A stretch of 64,000 nucleotides of DNA from assembly GCA_033297075.1 (NCBI GenBank), contig MU858058.1, forward strand, positions 372,001 to 436,000. Reading direction: 5' to 3'. A program made the translations under genes and the position numbers. Positions 1-12,794 of the stretch are shown here, piece by piece. The notes beneath the pieces were generated by a model. It was not told where the DNA came from and did no database searches. It was given only the letters and a program-made list of their open reading frames with translations. The DNA comes from Rhypophila decipiens (taxonomy: Eukaryota; Ascomycota; Sordariomycetes; Sordariales; Naviculisporaceae). Position 1 is the first letter of the stretch. Each line of letters begins with the position of its first letter.

Positions 1-2932
1 GGAACCGACCAAGATGTTACATATCAGGAGTTCTTCCTCCGGGTCTGCCTCAATTGCAAATCTGGAAACAAATTACTAGATAACGAGGGTTCTGAGGGAC
101 GTGTAACACAGTTATACCGCTGTGCTTTGTCCGCTCTCCACCAGATTCTCCTCAACCCCTATTCTGCGCCCCTGTGCAAACTCCAGCTCGAAACTCCACT
201 CATCGAGAAGCTTATGGAATCGCTGATGGGGCCTGATCCCTATGTTCAAGTCTTGCTACTTGATGTTGTCTACGCCTCCCTGAGGCTTCGGGAGATGCTA
301 CCAGTCGAGCTTCCATCGTCACCTACGAATGAGAAACGGCCCACCACTGCCGACCCTGCCAAGGGGTACAGACCCTCTATAACAGGCGAAAGGCCCCAAG
401 TTGCTCAGCTCACTCCTCCGACATTGCTCAAGTGTATCCTCGCTGGGCTTAGTTCGGCTAGCAGTCGACCAGTCCTAGACAGTTGGATCTCGTTTCTCTC
501 CGAATGCCTCCCTTTATACTCAGAATCGATATTCCAGGTGCTGATTCCTCTTGTCGAGACTTTGTGCGCTCAGATTGCCGACACCTTCAAGAGCCTGCAA
601 CGGCTCTTCCGGTCGTCGGATCAGTTGCCGACCCACGGCGCAGTCGGGCCCGAGACGACATTAATATCTCTCCTGCATGGTCTTGACCTTGTTCTGGCCA
701 AAGGACACGAAAGGCTCCTGGCTGAAGAGGCCAGGGCCCAGGATGTCAAGAGTCCAGAACAGCCCCAAGGCTTCTTCGGCAACATGGTCTCGGGCGTCTT
801 TTCTTCGGATGCGCCTCAATCGCGAAGCGCCACGGCCAATGACAGACTCACAGTCTTGCTTGCCTTCCAGGACGCAGTCCGCATATGCTTCACCATCTGG
901 TCCTGGGGCCAAGGAAGCGATTCGCTACTGCAGGATGTCTCGTCTGGGGCCTCGTTTACTTATACCTCTCTGCGCATGAGGAACCGCGCCAGACGGTTGT
1001 TGGAGCACCTGTTTGCCGCAGAGACTCTGGAATGCCTCGAGACGGTTATTGGGATATGGAAAGGCGCACTGCTGGACAGCCCTGAGACGACAAGACATGC
1101 AGAGGTGTTCAACCTGCTGCCCGCTCTGACCGAATCCCGTCCCAAGCACACCATGCCGGCTCTGTTCAATGCAATCTATAGCCGGACGAACCCCAGTGCG
1201 TTGGAAGCGTCGAGACGATCAACACTGACCATTGAGCTTCAAGACACCGACGTCGTCATCTTCTTGGTGGATTATGCCCGGTCCTTGGAGGATGACGCTA
1301 TGGACGAGATCTGGCAGGATTGCATGCTCTTCTTGAAGGATCTCTTGGGTAACCCGTTTCCGCATCGCCAGGCACTCCCTAGCCTGCTGGAGTTTGCGGC
1401 GATTCTGGGCGAGAAGGTGGACAACACCAACTTTGGGGAACAGCGGAGGATGCGTCGCGACCTGGCGGTAAGTTCTGTTGTCCGCTTCCCAGCAACTATA
1501 AGTAGGATCAGCATCTAACAGGCGTTTGTTTCTCTAGGATCTTTTCATTCGACTCCTTACAGCCATTTTCACCACACGGCCGGGCATTGCCGAGAGCGCC
1601 ACTGGGGCATCATCCATTTCGTCTGCCTCGGAAAAGCGGCCAAGTGAAGTCTCTCGTCAGTCAGCTTCCACAATCCGGGCACCTAGCGACCGAGCTGAAG
1701 ACGTGGTCCGGATTCTCTCCACCATCGTCCCAAATCTCCCCAAGATTCTGGTCGACAACGACCGCATCCTCACGGCAGCCAGTTCGATCTCGACCAACGT
1801 GATCGGGCCTACTCTTCGCTCAAAGGCATTCCCGGACACTGTCTCCAAGAACACCTTGGTCTTGCTCCAGGAACTCTCACGTCTCCCGAATAACCAGAAA
1901 TCATGGAAGAAAGATGTAGCAGACGCATTCAACGACTCTCGCTTCTTCGGCTCCAATCTGACACTCGTCCAAGAAGACTGGCTGCCGCTCCTCAAGCAAT
2001 GGACCGTGGCAGACAAGGAGCGAATGCCAGAACTCTTGTCACGCATCACCCCACCCACAACAGCAGGCATAGTATTTGGCGTGGGCGCCACGTCGGCCCG
2101 CCTCGAAGCAGACCGCAAGACGCAGCTCAACGTCCGGCGCGTCGCCACCCTCATCCTCGCCTGCAGCCCCGACACCTACGTAGCCGACCTCCCGGCAATT
2201 CTAGACAAAATCACTGAGCTCCTGAGCGCGACGTCCACCTCGTCACCCTCGTCAACCACCCGCGCAGAGGTGTACATGCTCGTGCGCGCGCTCGTGCTGC
2301 GGACCAGCGCGATCCATCTGGCTCCCTTGTGGCCCATCATCAACGTGGAGCTGCACGCCGCTATCTCTTCCGTCGTCGCGCCGGACCACAGCACACCCAG
2401 TGACACGTACAGCAATCCCTCCATCATGCAGGCGTGCAAGTTGCTAGATCTGTTGATTTGTGTCGCGCCGGATGATTTCCAGCTGCATGAGTGGTTGTTT
2501 GTCACGGATACCATTGACGCCGTGTACAGACCCTCTGCGACGAACAGTTTGTACCAGCCTGTCGCGCTGGTGGACGAAGTGTCGGAGGAGTTGGGAGCTG
2601 CCATGTCGTCGACGTATATGGCGGCTGATTATCATCATCATTCTGCTCCTTCTTCTTTGACTGCTTCTTCTGGTGGTCTGACGAATAGTAGTAATAGCCA
2701 TAAGAAACGGCCACTGTTGGGAAGTGGTAATCAAGAGGGGGGGATTAGTGACGAGGTGAGCATGGATCGCAAGGATGAGCTGGTTGCCAAGGTGCTGAGG
2801 CCGTTCTTTGGGCAGCTGAGTATCTATGCGTTTGAGAGCACGTATGCCATGGCCCCTGTTGACTGGGAGGGTTGTGTCGCCTCGCTGGTTAAAGATTTGT
2901 TTGATGAACGGACTATCGTTAGGGCTCTGTAG
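1..2932 (+). CDS. dopA: Dopey family protein (DopA/Dop1-like), C-terminal part, 5' end outside window
   Basis: Dopey proteins are very large peripheral membrane proteins that work with Mon2 and the flippase Neo1 in Golgi-endosome traffic; in Aspergillus DopA is also needed for normal development. The frame is open from base 1, so the true start lies upstream. Exon 1..1467 is joined to 1538..2932; the 70-base intron has a GTAAGT donor and a CTCTAG acceptor, and splicing keeps the frame. The 953 residues seen include family-like leucine-rich helical stretches: a segment near VLLLDVVYASLRLRE, the FFGNMVSGVFSS region, and the end block around LAPLWPIINVELHAA and ACKLLDLLICVAPDDFQLHEW. A Ser/Asn/His-rich insert lies just before the C-terminal helix. 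The gene converges on MON1, with stop codons 251 bases apart. Family identity comes from recognised sequence and not from a search. Confidence 0.85.
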
Positions 2933-3183
2933 GGAGAGTCGTTTAGCGTTAGCGAGTGTACGGGAGGGGTTAGGAGCGTGACTTGAGAGTGCACGCTTTC
3001 GGTGTAAATAAGTTTTCGTTTGATGATGAGTCTTGGTTATTAACCTGACCTGACTTGAATTTGGGGTGGGGAGGAGGGAACACTCATAATCAAAAAGAAT
3101 AGCTGAAAGAATATCATTCGTATTCGCATGACTACCTTTGTATACGGAAGCTAGGTATGTACAACCGACCACCACCCAAGACA

Positions 3184-5055
3184 TCAAAACACACCCCCAC
3201 CAATAATAAACAACCGCTCTTCTTCCTTCTTGGCCCACTGAATAATCTTGTTGGCCCCCTGCGTCATGACCTGGCGCGAGATGTTCGGCCCAGCGACACA
3301 GTAAAACTCAAAAACAGGCGTGATCCAGGCCAGACTGGCGGCGTCCTCGCCCACGCTGTGAAGCACCTTGAGATGAGAATGGCGAGCGTGCATCGAGGCG
3401 TGGAGACTCTGGTACAGGGACATGAGTCTCCTCCTGGGAACCAGACCGGAAAAGGCGGACTCGTCGAGGGTGGACATGCAGAACTGCACGTTTGCGCGAG
3501 ATTTGTAGAGGAAGTGGCTGATTGTTTGGGATGCTGGGCCGGGAGCTATTTTGGAGATTTTTGGGCGACCTTCTTTTGCGGCGGATTTTATGAGGGAGAG
3601 GGAGCCGTTTTTGGCTAGTTGCGCAGAGAGGTTATCGCGGGTTTGTTGCTGGTCGTAGAAGGATTCTTTGTCGGAGGAGATGAGGATTATTGCTATCTCT
3701 TCTTCTTGGTCGGGACTTTTGGTTTGGGAATTGGGAGGAGGAGGAGTAGCGTTTTCGGAGGAGGAGGAGGGATTGTTATTGCCGCCGCCACCGTCAAAGA
3801 AGCTGACGTACATGTAGAGGTATCCGCTGTTGTTAAAAGCTGGCAGACATATCGGGATCCAGCTCTCGCCGCCGCCGGATTTGATGCCCCCCGACTCGAA
3901 GAGCATGTTGAAGATGAGCTGCAGATCGCTCGGGTGGAGTGAATGTTTCCGTGGTCGGATCACGCTGACTAGCTTCCCGCCGGCTACGATGAGGCCGTAG
4001 AGAAGCTTGTCATTGCGATTTTTGAGAAAGGTGTTGGTGATAGTGGCGCGTTGTGACTTTCTCAATCGTAGACATTCTAATGCGCCAAGAAGGGCTGATG
4101 GAGATCCCTTGGTGAAACTATCCGCCAGGGATGATAGAAGAGATTCGGTGCCCTCCAGGGGCTTCCTGAGATCTGTTGATGGTCGGTGAGCGAATATGTT
4201 CTTGAGGTTGGGCAGAGTCAAGGTTGAGAGAATCTGCATGTACAATGCATTCAGCTGGCTCCTAAGCTGACTGTCGCTCTCACCAAGCTTGCTGATGGCA
4301 ACTAAATAAAGTGGCCCTTCAGTGGAAACCACAAAGCGCGTGTTTCCAGCTGAGAAGCCCTGGAGGGGGTCTTTGGCCCCTTCGTAGAAAGAAATGATGG
4401 TCTGAACAACTCCCATGGACGAGTTGATGAGGCTCAGGTCACCGTGTCGACTGTAAATGGGCTTCCCCGCAGAGGAAAGAATCATATAGTGCTTGAGTTT
4501 GGACTTCCAGAGCGACACCCTGTCATCGTCTGTTATGCCCTCGGCTGTCAAATCAGGAATGTCGTCGAACTCGCGCTCAAAGCCGGCCAGGCCGTCGGTT
4601 ACACCTGGCTGAGTGGTCTGAAACGGTTGGACAGTGGCCGACTGAGACCTGAGCAGCATCCAAGCACGACTCTTCCGATTCATTTCGCCGGCCACAAGGC
4701 TGGCAAGATCTCCAGCAGGGCGCATCGTCGGCGCGAAACTCATGACGCTCATGGACTCGGCGACATCGCCGCTGGTGTGCGGGCTTTGCGACGGCGAGGA
4801 CGCATGCCGGCTACTGGTGCCGACAGGCGTCGAAACAGATCGGAGTGCATTTGTTGGAAACGTGCCGCGCGAGCCATCGGGGAACGACAGTGTCGAGATA
4901 TCGATCGATGACACGGCCGTGGTCGGTTTGGATTGCGCGCTGGCTGCTACCTGCAGAGATCCTCCGTCCGTAGATCCTTTCCGACGAGGCGGGAGGGGAG
5001 GTCGTTTGAACTCGCTATCGCTGCTAGTACTGCCGGCGTCCGCTTCCGGTGCCAT
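3184..5055 (-). CDS. mon1: Vacuolar fusion protein MON1
   Basis: Mon1 pairs with Ccz1 to form the guanine-nucleotide exchange factor for the late-endosomal Rab7/Ypt7, driving endosome-to-vacuole fusion and autophagosome delivery. This is one uninterrupted 623-residue frame. The first 130 or so residues are Ser/Pro-rich and probably disordered. The longin-type core starts near the [20 protein letters not shown] segment, continues through [17 protein letters not shown] and [18 protein letters not shown], and the C-terminal part contains [20 protein letters not shown] low-complexity insert of Gly, Asn, Ser and Pro (roughly residues 425-450) interrupts the middle domain, which is common in fungal orthologues. 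The start at 5055 is the first ATG of the frame. No intron is needed. Length is usual for fungal MON1. Confidence 0.92.
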   Translation of the reverse strand: MAPEADAGSTSSDSEFKRPPLPPRRKGSTDGGSLQVAASAQSKPTTAVSSIDISTLSFPDGSRGTFPTNALRSVSTPVGTSSRHASSPSQSPHTSGDVAESMSVMSFAPTMRPAGDLASLVAGEMNRKSRAWMLLRSQSATVQPFQTTQPGVTDGLAGFEREFDDIPDLTAEGITDDDRVSLWKSKLKHYMILSSAGKPIYSRHGDLSLINSSMGVVQTIISFYEGAKDPLQGFSAGNTRFVVSTEGPLYLVAISKLGESDSQLRSQLNALYMQILSTLTLPNLKNIFAHRPSTDLRKPLEGTESLLSSLADSFTKGSPSALLGALECLRLRKSQRATITNTFLKNRNDKLLYGLIVAGGKLVSVIRPRKHSLHPSDLQLIFNMLFESGGIKSGGGESWIPICLPAFNNSGYLYMYVSFFDGGGGNNNPSSSSENATPPPPNSQTKSPDQEEEIAIILISSDKESFYDQQQTRDNLSAQLAKNGSLSLIKSAAKEGRPKISKIAPGPASQTISHFLYKSRANVQFCMSTLDESAFSGLVPRRRLMSLYQSLHASMHARHSHLKVLHSVGEDAASLAWITPVFEFYCVAGPNISRQVMTQGANKIIQWAKKEEERLFIIGGGVF

Positions 5056-5792
5056 TGTGAAGCCGCTGCCTCTCTATTCGTATGGCGCATTGCTTTATGT
5101 TGGGCGACGATTTGATAGGAGCTCTGGCACATACGGATATATGTGTGCGCTTCAGTTCGTAACGAAGGGTGATGCAAGTTCGGTTCGAGTTCGAGGTTCC
5201 TAGGGGAATGATGGAACTGTTTGCATATCGAACCACCATAGAGTTGTTCGCATATTCGTGCGTATATATGCCGTACCTCGCGTTTGGAAGCCGTTAAGAT
5301 GGTGTTTTATCTTATCGCTAGTTTGTTTTGCTGGTGTTCCCTGGATGAAATGACGACAGGTTCGCCAAGCATGCGGCACCTGCCCCCACAACGGGTAAAA
5401 GTGGGCCTACAAACTCCCCACCCAGTCTCACCGAGGTGACCCAAACTGGGAGAGTGGTACCCTGGACGTAGTAAATAAAAGGGGTTGGTCTGTAAACATG
5501 TACGGATACCGTAAGGTTTTATCATCATCCACTGTCCTCTCGAAAGCATTCACATTGTTCACACTTGGAGCAAAAACAACCAAGACACAAGATATTTATT
5601 CAGGCCCACAGCCAAAGGCCCTGATCCTCTTCATATTCCTCTCACGATATCCCATATAAATGGAACAGTTACAGCCTACCGCCAGAGAATTTCCCACTGC
5701 TGCCTATCCGGCGACACATTAAATAGCAAGTGAAAACAACCACAGATCCTTCCTACCGTCATCACAAACCCGAAAGAGATTCCAAGCATCCT
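5056..5792. other. Intergenic, MON1 upstream region and ankyrin gene 3' flank
   Basis: This lies between the MON1 start codon and the stop of the ankyrin gene, both on the minus strand, so it must hold the MON1 promoter and the 3' end of the ankyrin transcript. I see only short random frames. There is a repeated GGTTCGAG/GTTCGAGG stretch near 5180-5200, which does not fold into a tRNA. Confidence 0.6.
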
Positions 5793-8700
5793 TCAGTCAT
5801 GTACAGTCCCGCAGCCAGAGCAAACCCGAGATCCTTCCTGCTCTTTGTCATCCTCCGTCTTCTTATCCTTGGACGCATCCCAGGCCTCGTAATTGTAGTC
5901 GTACCGCTCAGTGACATAGTCCGAACCGCCCCTTGACCTCTTCTCTGCAAGTACATTGCGCTTCTCATCGCCGCCAGTATTGCTATCTCGGTCGCTTGCC
6001 GTCGAGGTAGCCTTTTCCTTGGACAACTGGAATTTGTAGCGAGCGTCCATATGCACTTCTCCCAGTCGCTTAGCCACGTCATTGGCTTCATGGAGACTGA
6101 CGAGTCTCCTCTTGGTGGACGAAGCCTTCTTTGCGTACTCGGAGCAGAGCTTCCAGATCAGGGCGACTCGGGAATTATCCTCTAGCTCGCCGAGAGCATC
6201 GGTGCTCTTCTTGACAAAAGTCTCAATGCCGGCAGACACGAGCGTTGGCGAGGAATAATTGCCTCGGTGCCAGGAGCCTGGACCTGGTGTCTTGCATTTG
6301 TCGGCAAAGAAACGATCGTGGGCGACCTCAAAGGGAGTTCGTCCGACCGCATTCTCGCGGAAGAGCAGGTCTGGGTCCATGTCAAGGACAGCTTCCACCA
6401 CCTTCTCGCTGAAGTAGCCATCTTCAGACACCAAGGTATGGAGCGGCGTATCACCGGTCCCGTCAACCATCCAGAGCGCACGCTTCCCTGCTTCGGGGGA
6501 GAGATCTACCAAGAATCTGAGCACCTCGATCAAGACCTTTTCGTCCTTGTATCGTGTTGGGTTCCATTGGTTGCTCAACAAGCCTTGAATCCAAGCATGT
6601 AGTGGAGTCCGCCCGTCCTGGCCGAGATTGTTACGCTCAGTGATCATTGAGACGACAAGGCGAGCATCCAAAAGAGTCAGGAGAGACTTCAACTTGGCGG
6701 CTGTGGGGTTGAATTTGAGGGCCGAGTGCAAAAGATTGTTCCAGGAGTAGTCTCTGATTGTCTGGTCTGCTCCCGCCTCGAGTAGTATCTTGACGTACTC
6801 GCAGCGCCCGAGCCTGCATGCTATCAACAGGGGTGTTGCTCCAACGCCGGCCCTTGTATTGACAAGCTGCGGGTAAGATTTGACGAGGAATGAAACCAGC
6901 TTGGTGTTCCTCTCCGTGGCCGGTCTCATGACGGCGATGTGAAGGACGAGATCGTCTAGGTAATTGGTTAGCATGAATATTATGTGGGGGAGAAAAGAGT
7001 ATGTGTCGCCTTACTTTGGTCCTTCAACCACTTCGAAATCGCACCATCGAATCCTCCCGGAGCCTGGGCAAGATGCTTGAGCCTGGCATCATCACGAGCT
7101 CCCTTCGAACGTGAGAATTCCAGGTAGTGTCTAAGAGGAATGTCTGTCAGGAACCACTCGACGCTTTCGAGGCTTCCGTACTCGGCGGCGAGTAAAAGCG
7201 GCGACGTTTTGAGTCCGGTGGGCTTTTGCATGACTTCGCGGCCGGCAGTCGCCCAGTCCTTTCGCTTCTTTCCGTAAACTGTCAATCCTTGGTAAGAGCG
7301 AGGCTTCTCCTTCATCTCAATACCGCTGTCCGTCACCATATCTTCCAGAGGCAGCCCCGCTCCACCTCGCTTGATGATCTCGACAAGCATATCGACCTTG
7401 CCCAGGCTGATGGCCTCGGTGAAAGCAGGGGTTGGAACCACAAAGTACCCAGTCGCTTCCTCCAGAGGATCAATCTTCTGAGCTGTAAAGTGCTCACCCA
7501 GGTCAAGGAGAAACTTCAAGGCTTCCATGTCTTTCTGCCTGACGGCATACGTAAAGGGAGCCACAGACGCGTGGGCATCTAGAGGGCGAATATCCCACTG
7601 AAGAAAGTCCAGAGGCTTGGTGTGGCTGGTGACCTGCATGCTGACCTGACCAACATTCTCAATCGTGAACTGGTCATTGATGACCTCCTTGACGATGTTG
7701 GGCTCGGAATCATCGCTAGCTTGCGAGTCTCCGTCATCATCCGAGTATTCCGATGTCTCCTCTCCCGCCATCCTGAAGCGCGCCTTGACCTTCTCCCTGG
7801 GTGAATACTGAGCTTGAGCGATCTCAAGGACGGCTTTGGCCACATCGAAATGGCCACGAACAAATGCTAGCCCAAATGGAGAATGGTGGTGCTGGTCGCG
7901 AACGGCGATTTTGAGAGGAGGCTCGGCCCGGGCGGCATCCCAAGAGGTCAAGGTCAACTTCTTGATCTTCTCAATGTCGCCGTCCCACGCAGCCTCAAAG
8001 AGCTCGATATATGCCGCTTTTCTTGCCTCGGTCACATCATTGACCTCGTGGAAGTTGAAATCGTACTCAAAGGGCCCTGACTTGGGCGGATTTGAGTAAT
8101 AGTCCCAGCGATACGAACGGTCTTGCTCTTTCCAGTTCCCGTCGTCACCGCGCTCTGGATAGAGCTGTTGATATGTCTTCCCACCCTTGGCCTTCAGTGC
8201 CTCTTCCAGCTTTTCAAGAGTTGCGATGGCTTCCTTGATAGCAGCCCTCTTTTCGCTGGCCCCGGGTCTCTTCTCGTGCTCCTCCTTGGCTTTTGCGTAA
8301 TTCTTCTGCTGCCGGCAGTGATCTTTCCGCCGGAATGTAATCTCATTCGAAACCACAAAGTGTGACCAGGTACCCTCCTTAAACTTGTCAAGATATGTGT
8401 CGATACCATCACCCAGATGAGATTTCTGCAAATAGTGTCGCTCTCCCTTATAATTCCGGAGTCCCTGGAGCTGCTTCTGAACGACGTCGAGCGCTGTCCG
8501 GCCTGTCCATCTCCCGCTGTGACGATTGAGGAGGTTTACAATCGTGGCTCCCGTAAGAGTATTTGGATCAGCACCTCTCTCTAGCAGCTCTAGAGCCACT
8601 TGAGGAATCTGAGACCGGATTGCCATGATCAAGGGCTGTTCAACGCTGCCGCCGAACTGTCTCTGATTGTCATCGAGGGAATTCAAACGGCTCTGGATGA

Positions 8701-11502
8701 CTGACTGCTTTGCGTCCTTCAGCCAGCTCTCGAACTCGATCACAGTGGAAGCCCCGTTCTCGATCAACTTCAAGACCATTTCAAGGTTTCCCTCTTCGAT
8801 CGCGACTTGTAAAGGTGTCTTCGACATGCCCCATTTGGAGAAGGCAGTATGGTTGACAGCCGCCTTAGCCCCTGTTGCATCCTCCTCAAGGAGAACCTGA
8901 AGGAGGGATGGGACATTTTTCTCGACATACTTATGAAACGGGGTAACGCCGTTCATGTCGGCTTGGGCGCAAGTTGCCCCGAGGCTCAAGATGACCTTCA
9001 CCATCGACTTGGCTTTTTCCACGGGAAGGGCGAGAGCAAGCACAAGGGTCAACAGGGCGGCGTGAGGCTGCTTCGATTCGTCGAGAAACTTGACTGGTAG
9101 AAGAATGTCTGCACCGTAGTCCTGCAGAATGTCAATGTCAGCTCTAATCGGTTTTATTGTACTTGATATCAGGCTTCTTACCTGGCACAGCGTCTTCACG
9201 ATCTCCTCATGTCCTTCCATGATGGCCAGATGTAAAGCCGAGCAAGGGGTATCCCAAGAGATGATGTTGACGTCATAGAAGTCTGGCTCTTCTTCGTTAT
9301 CGTCAGGAATATCGTCCTGCTTCGGATCCTCCTTGCGAGCCCCGACCTTGACGAAGGAGCCAGTGGCCATGCTGTGACCGTCTTCATCCTCATCGGATTC
9401 GCCATCGATCATTTCCATATCAGACTCTTCCTCCTCGTCCTCCTCTTCTCCGTCGCGTGCATCGTCCATTTCTACATCGGTGTCGGTACCTCCATTCTTG
9501 GCGAGGCGACGTTGATCCTTCTTATCTTCAAACTCGGCCTCGTTGGCGGTGCTCTTGTCCATCAGAATCTTGACCATCTCGATGTCTCCTCGAGCAGCAG
9601 CGAGATGAAGGGCCGTTCTGCCATCGGCGAGGCGGGAGATCAGCCGGGCGCCGGCATCAACAAGAAGTTTGACGATCTGGGGAGTTGAGCTCATGACCGC
9701 AAGATGAAGTGGCGTCCTGCCTGTGTAGTCCCTGCAGTTGGGATCGGCGCCTTCCTGGGTAAGCCAGTCCTCAACATGTTCGGCGTCGCAATCGACAATG
9801 GCCTGGCAGAGGCGAGTGGTGTTGCCGACGTATGCCATCTCGGTCCAGTCATCCTCTGTGAGAGGATTGAAGGATCCAATTTGCTAGAGAGGTGTATCAG
9901 CCGGGGAACCAGTTCAGAATGTGATGAAGTGGTGTTCTTACCTGTCGGCCGGGGTCATCTTTTATGAAGGAAAGCTTGCCCGATACATAAATCTTTCCCT
10001 CTTCTTCTGCCATCTCTTTCTCCTCCTCAGTCTCCGGGGTCGGGCAATAACCACAGCAGTCAGTGATCACATCCTCGACGCGCCCAAACTAGAGGGTGTC
10101 AGTAGCTGGTCATGCGCAACTAAGAAGGCCAAGGTGAAAACTCACAAAGGCAGGATGGCGATGCAAGTAGACTGTCCTGTCGTCAGGCTGGTTCCACTCC
10201 GAGTTTAGCACTGGATACCACATGTCAGCCCGAGCACATCAGAAAAATGCCATTCAGTGTCAATGACTCACAGAGATCTCGAGTATAGCAGAGCTTCTCG
10301 ATCTTTTTGGCATGGAACTTCTCGCCATATGGGATGGTGAAGGTATGATAGTTGGAGACTTCCTCGGAATCAACCCAGTCTGCAATTTCATCCTCGTGGT
10401 ATTCCTTGATGTCACCGTGAAGTCCAAACCGACGATATTGACGACTAATTCGAGGGCGTCCTCTCTCCTCGCGGCGCTTATCGAGGTACTCGTCTCTGGC
10501 AGACTTGGTGGGAAGCCGTTCCAGGACAAGCAGTCTTGCAAGACCGAGGGTTCTCTGAAAGCTTCGCTCAAAAATGGTCGGATCAATGCGTGTGCGATCA
10601 AGGTCAGGCCAATACACCTCGAAACCGCGGTGGCTATACTTGGACAGGCGGTTCTCGTAAGAAGGGCTGCGACGAGAGAGATCGATGCGATTGATCTGGG
10701 TCATGTAGGACTCCAAGGCTCGAGGAGTGCAGTAGACTTGTTTGCCGTCAAAAGCTGCCCCAGAACAGTCAATGTCGAAGCCCGTCATGATCTCAGAGAC
10801 GGATTTGTAGATGCGAAGGACAATCTGGATATGACGAGTGGGATACTGGCTGCAAATTGTGATGGCATGCTTGGTTCGGACGGTAGTGGTCTCTGTCAGA
10901 ATAGCGTCCCGGACAGAGGTCTCGATTTCTTTGATCTTGTCGAGTGCCTGCTCTTCGGTCAGGCCATAAAGAAAGAGGTCGACATCCGAAGCAGGGCAGA
11001 ACTTTTCGTGGTAAAATTCACGGAGACTTCGCTTGGTGCGGTTGTGCTCCTCGGGAACAGGAAGAAGGCAGTTGACAACAGAGGAACCGGCGGCAACGAC
11101 ATTGTCCCAGTTGAGCTCGACAAGGGATGACTCGGAAAATACGTTGAAGTTGCGCTGGAATTCTTTGAAAGACGGAACCACAGCTGGCGAGTTGTTGGCG
11201 CGGCGGACGTTCTTCGGCAAAGGCATAATATACCTCTCCTTTTCCGTCTTCGACTCGTTCTCGAGGTCGCGAGCCCGGATCTTGATGTTGACCGTGTCGT
11301 CAGTGAAGAGGGGCAAGACATTGATGTTGGAGTCCTTGAGCATCTCGGCGTCAGGGTTCTGGGCGTAGGCCTGACGGAGAGTAGCCTCGTATTCCCGATA
11401 GGGCTTGATCAGCTCCGCCAAAGGGGTTTCGGGATGCTTGGTGATGTGTTTGACGAGGTCGGCATGACGAACGGGCAACTCCGGAAGGCTGATGGAAGGC
11501 AT
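5793..11502 (-). CDS. Large ankyrin-repeat protein with an N-terminal nucleotidyltransferase-like region
   Basis: Six exons read right to left: 10272..11502, 10146..10210, 9942..10088, 9182..9883, 7015..9121 and 5793..6955. Introns are 57-61 bases, except one of 58 bases at 9884..9941, and all use GTGAGT- or GTAAG-type donors. The model sums to 1,805 codons including stop. Residues 1-410 are not ankyrin. They contain a Gly-Ser-Ser turn (G139) followed by an acidic pair, D173 and D175, in ASDVDLFLYG, then a strand at IQIVLR (225-230) and a second acidic pair in GFDIDC (D243, D245). This is the order expected of a pol-beta-type nucleotidyltransferase fold. From about residue 500 come ankyrin units (TGRTPLHLAV, DGRTALHLAAARGD and others to the end), broken by a very acidic stretch of Asp/Glu/Met and a basic helical linker. 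The protein ends with a CSGCG motif. Activity is unknown; it may be a scaffold. The ankyrin call is firm, the enzyme-like fold is inference. Confidence 0.85.
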
Positions 11503-12794
11503 CTTGAAGAAACGGCAAGTGATTCGGGAAACAACTGTAAGAGGGACGACTTCGCAATTGAGCCAAGAGGGAAGTGTGTGAAAAACAAAGATAAATGTGA
11601 ATCGAAATAGATCGGTGATGAATGTGGACGATGTTTGTGGTTGGGAATTATTTGCTGCTCCTCGCTCAGGATAGACCCTTGTCGGATACTTTGAGGACTT
11701 GAGAGCGGTGAGCAGAAAGAAGTGAGGTAGGCGTTTGAACGAGATTCAATATTCGATGGAGGACGGGAGAACGATCAGCTTTATTATATACTTTCTGGAG
11801 CAGGTTCATCATGAAGACAGACATGCTGGGAAGGTGCAGTGCGGCACCACGGATGTTCCTTCCCTCTGTGTGGCCGCACTTGTCTGCATGGCAGGTACAT
11901 CCAGCCCTCGGCAATTCAGCTCAACAAATCCGTGAGCTCAGAAACTGAGGTCAAAAAATAGTGTGGCGCGAGTCGAAACACCGCGTCCACGTCCATCTTG
12001 AGCTTAGCATCATGGATAGGGGCCAAGGATGGGGTGGTGCTGCCTGGGATTCACAGGGATCACCAAAGGATACCACGCTGGAGTCTTGACGCGATATTGA
12101 CACCAAGTCTCGTGACGTCGAAATTGGCTGGAAATCAGCAACAACTTGATGCAATTTCGCACTTGTACGACAGTGATGCCTGATTTGACTTTGTTTGATG
12201 GGGTGAGGAATGGATATGCTGCCTGGATGATGGTGAACAGGATCTCCCTACTCCGTAGCTCGGACCCAACTGGTGGGATGCCAAGCATCTTGCCGCCTAT
12301 ATGTCTTCCAGGGTCTGAACCAAGGGCCCGAACCCGAAAGGAGAATGCATGGCGAACAGCAACAAAAAAAAATGGAAACGTTATGGAATGTCAGCTCTAT
12401 TCATTAATTCGTATTCCAAGCGAGGTTCTTTCATTATTCCTCCGCCTTCACCATTCGGCTCCAGAGCTCAAGACGCCAGTTTCTCCTTACCAAGCAATGA
12501 CCACACAAACAAGACCGTTCTGGCGATGTGTTGGAAACAGCTCCCATAGGAATCACTTCCAGTGTCGCCATTCGCCATCCATAGCCTGTATGACCTGAAA
12601 TGTTGGTGTGGCAAGGATGAAGAGTCTCCTTGACGGCCTGGGTTTTCTAGGGCGCGCTCTCTCGTATCCGACACAACCGGCGGGGACTGTGATATAACCC
12701 GACACATCCTGCAGAACAAGTCGAGAAGTAAATGATTCGATCCAAGAAGAGCCCTAACGCCATGTTCGCAAGTCTATAATCGCAGATGTAGTGT
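11503..12794. other. Intergenic, between ankyrin gene start and V-ATPase f gene stop
   Basis: Both flanking genes are on the minus strand, so this holds the ankyrin promoter and the 3' region of the V-ATPase f gene. The frames seen here are short and lack any family signature. A palindromic CTACTCCGTAG element sits at 12248-12258. Confidence 0.6.

Noticed and set aside
3157..3618. A plus-strand frame of 153 codons opposite MON1
   Set aside because: It is a shadow of the MON1 C-terminal coding sequence, which has clear family identity.
5170..5205. GGTTCGAGTTCGAGG resembling a tRNA B box
   Set aside because: No cloverleaf can be drawn from the flanking bases.
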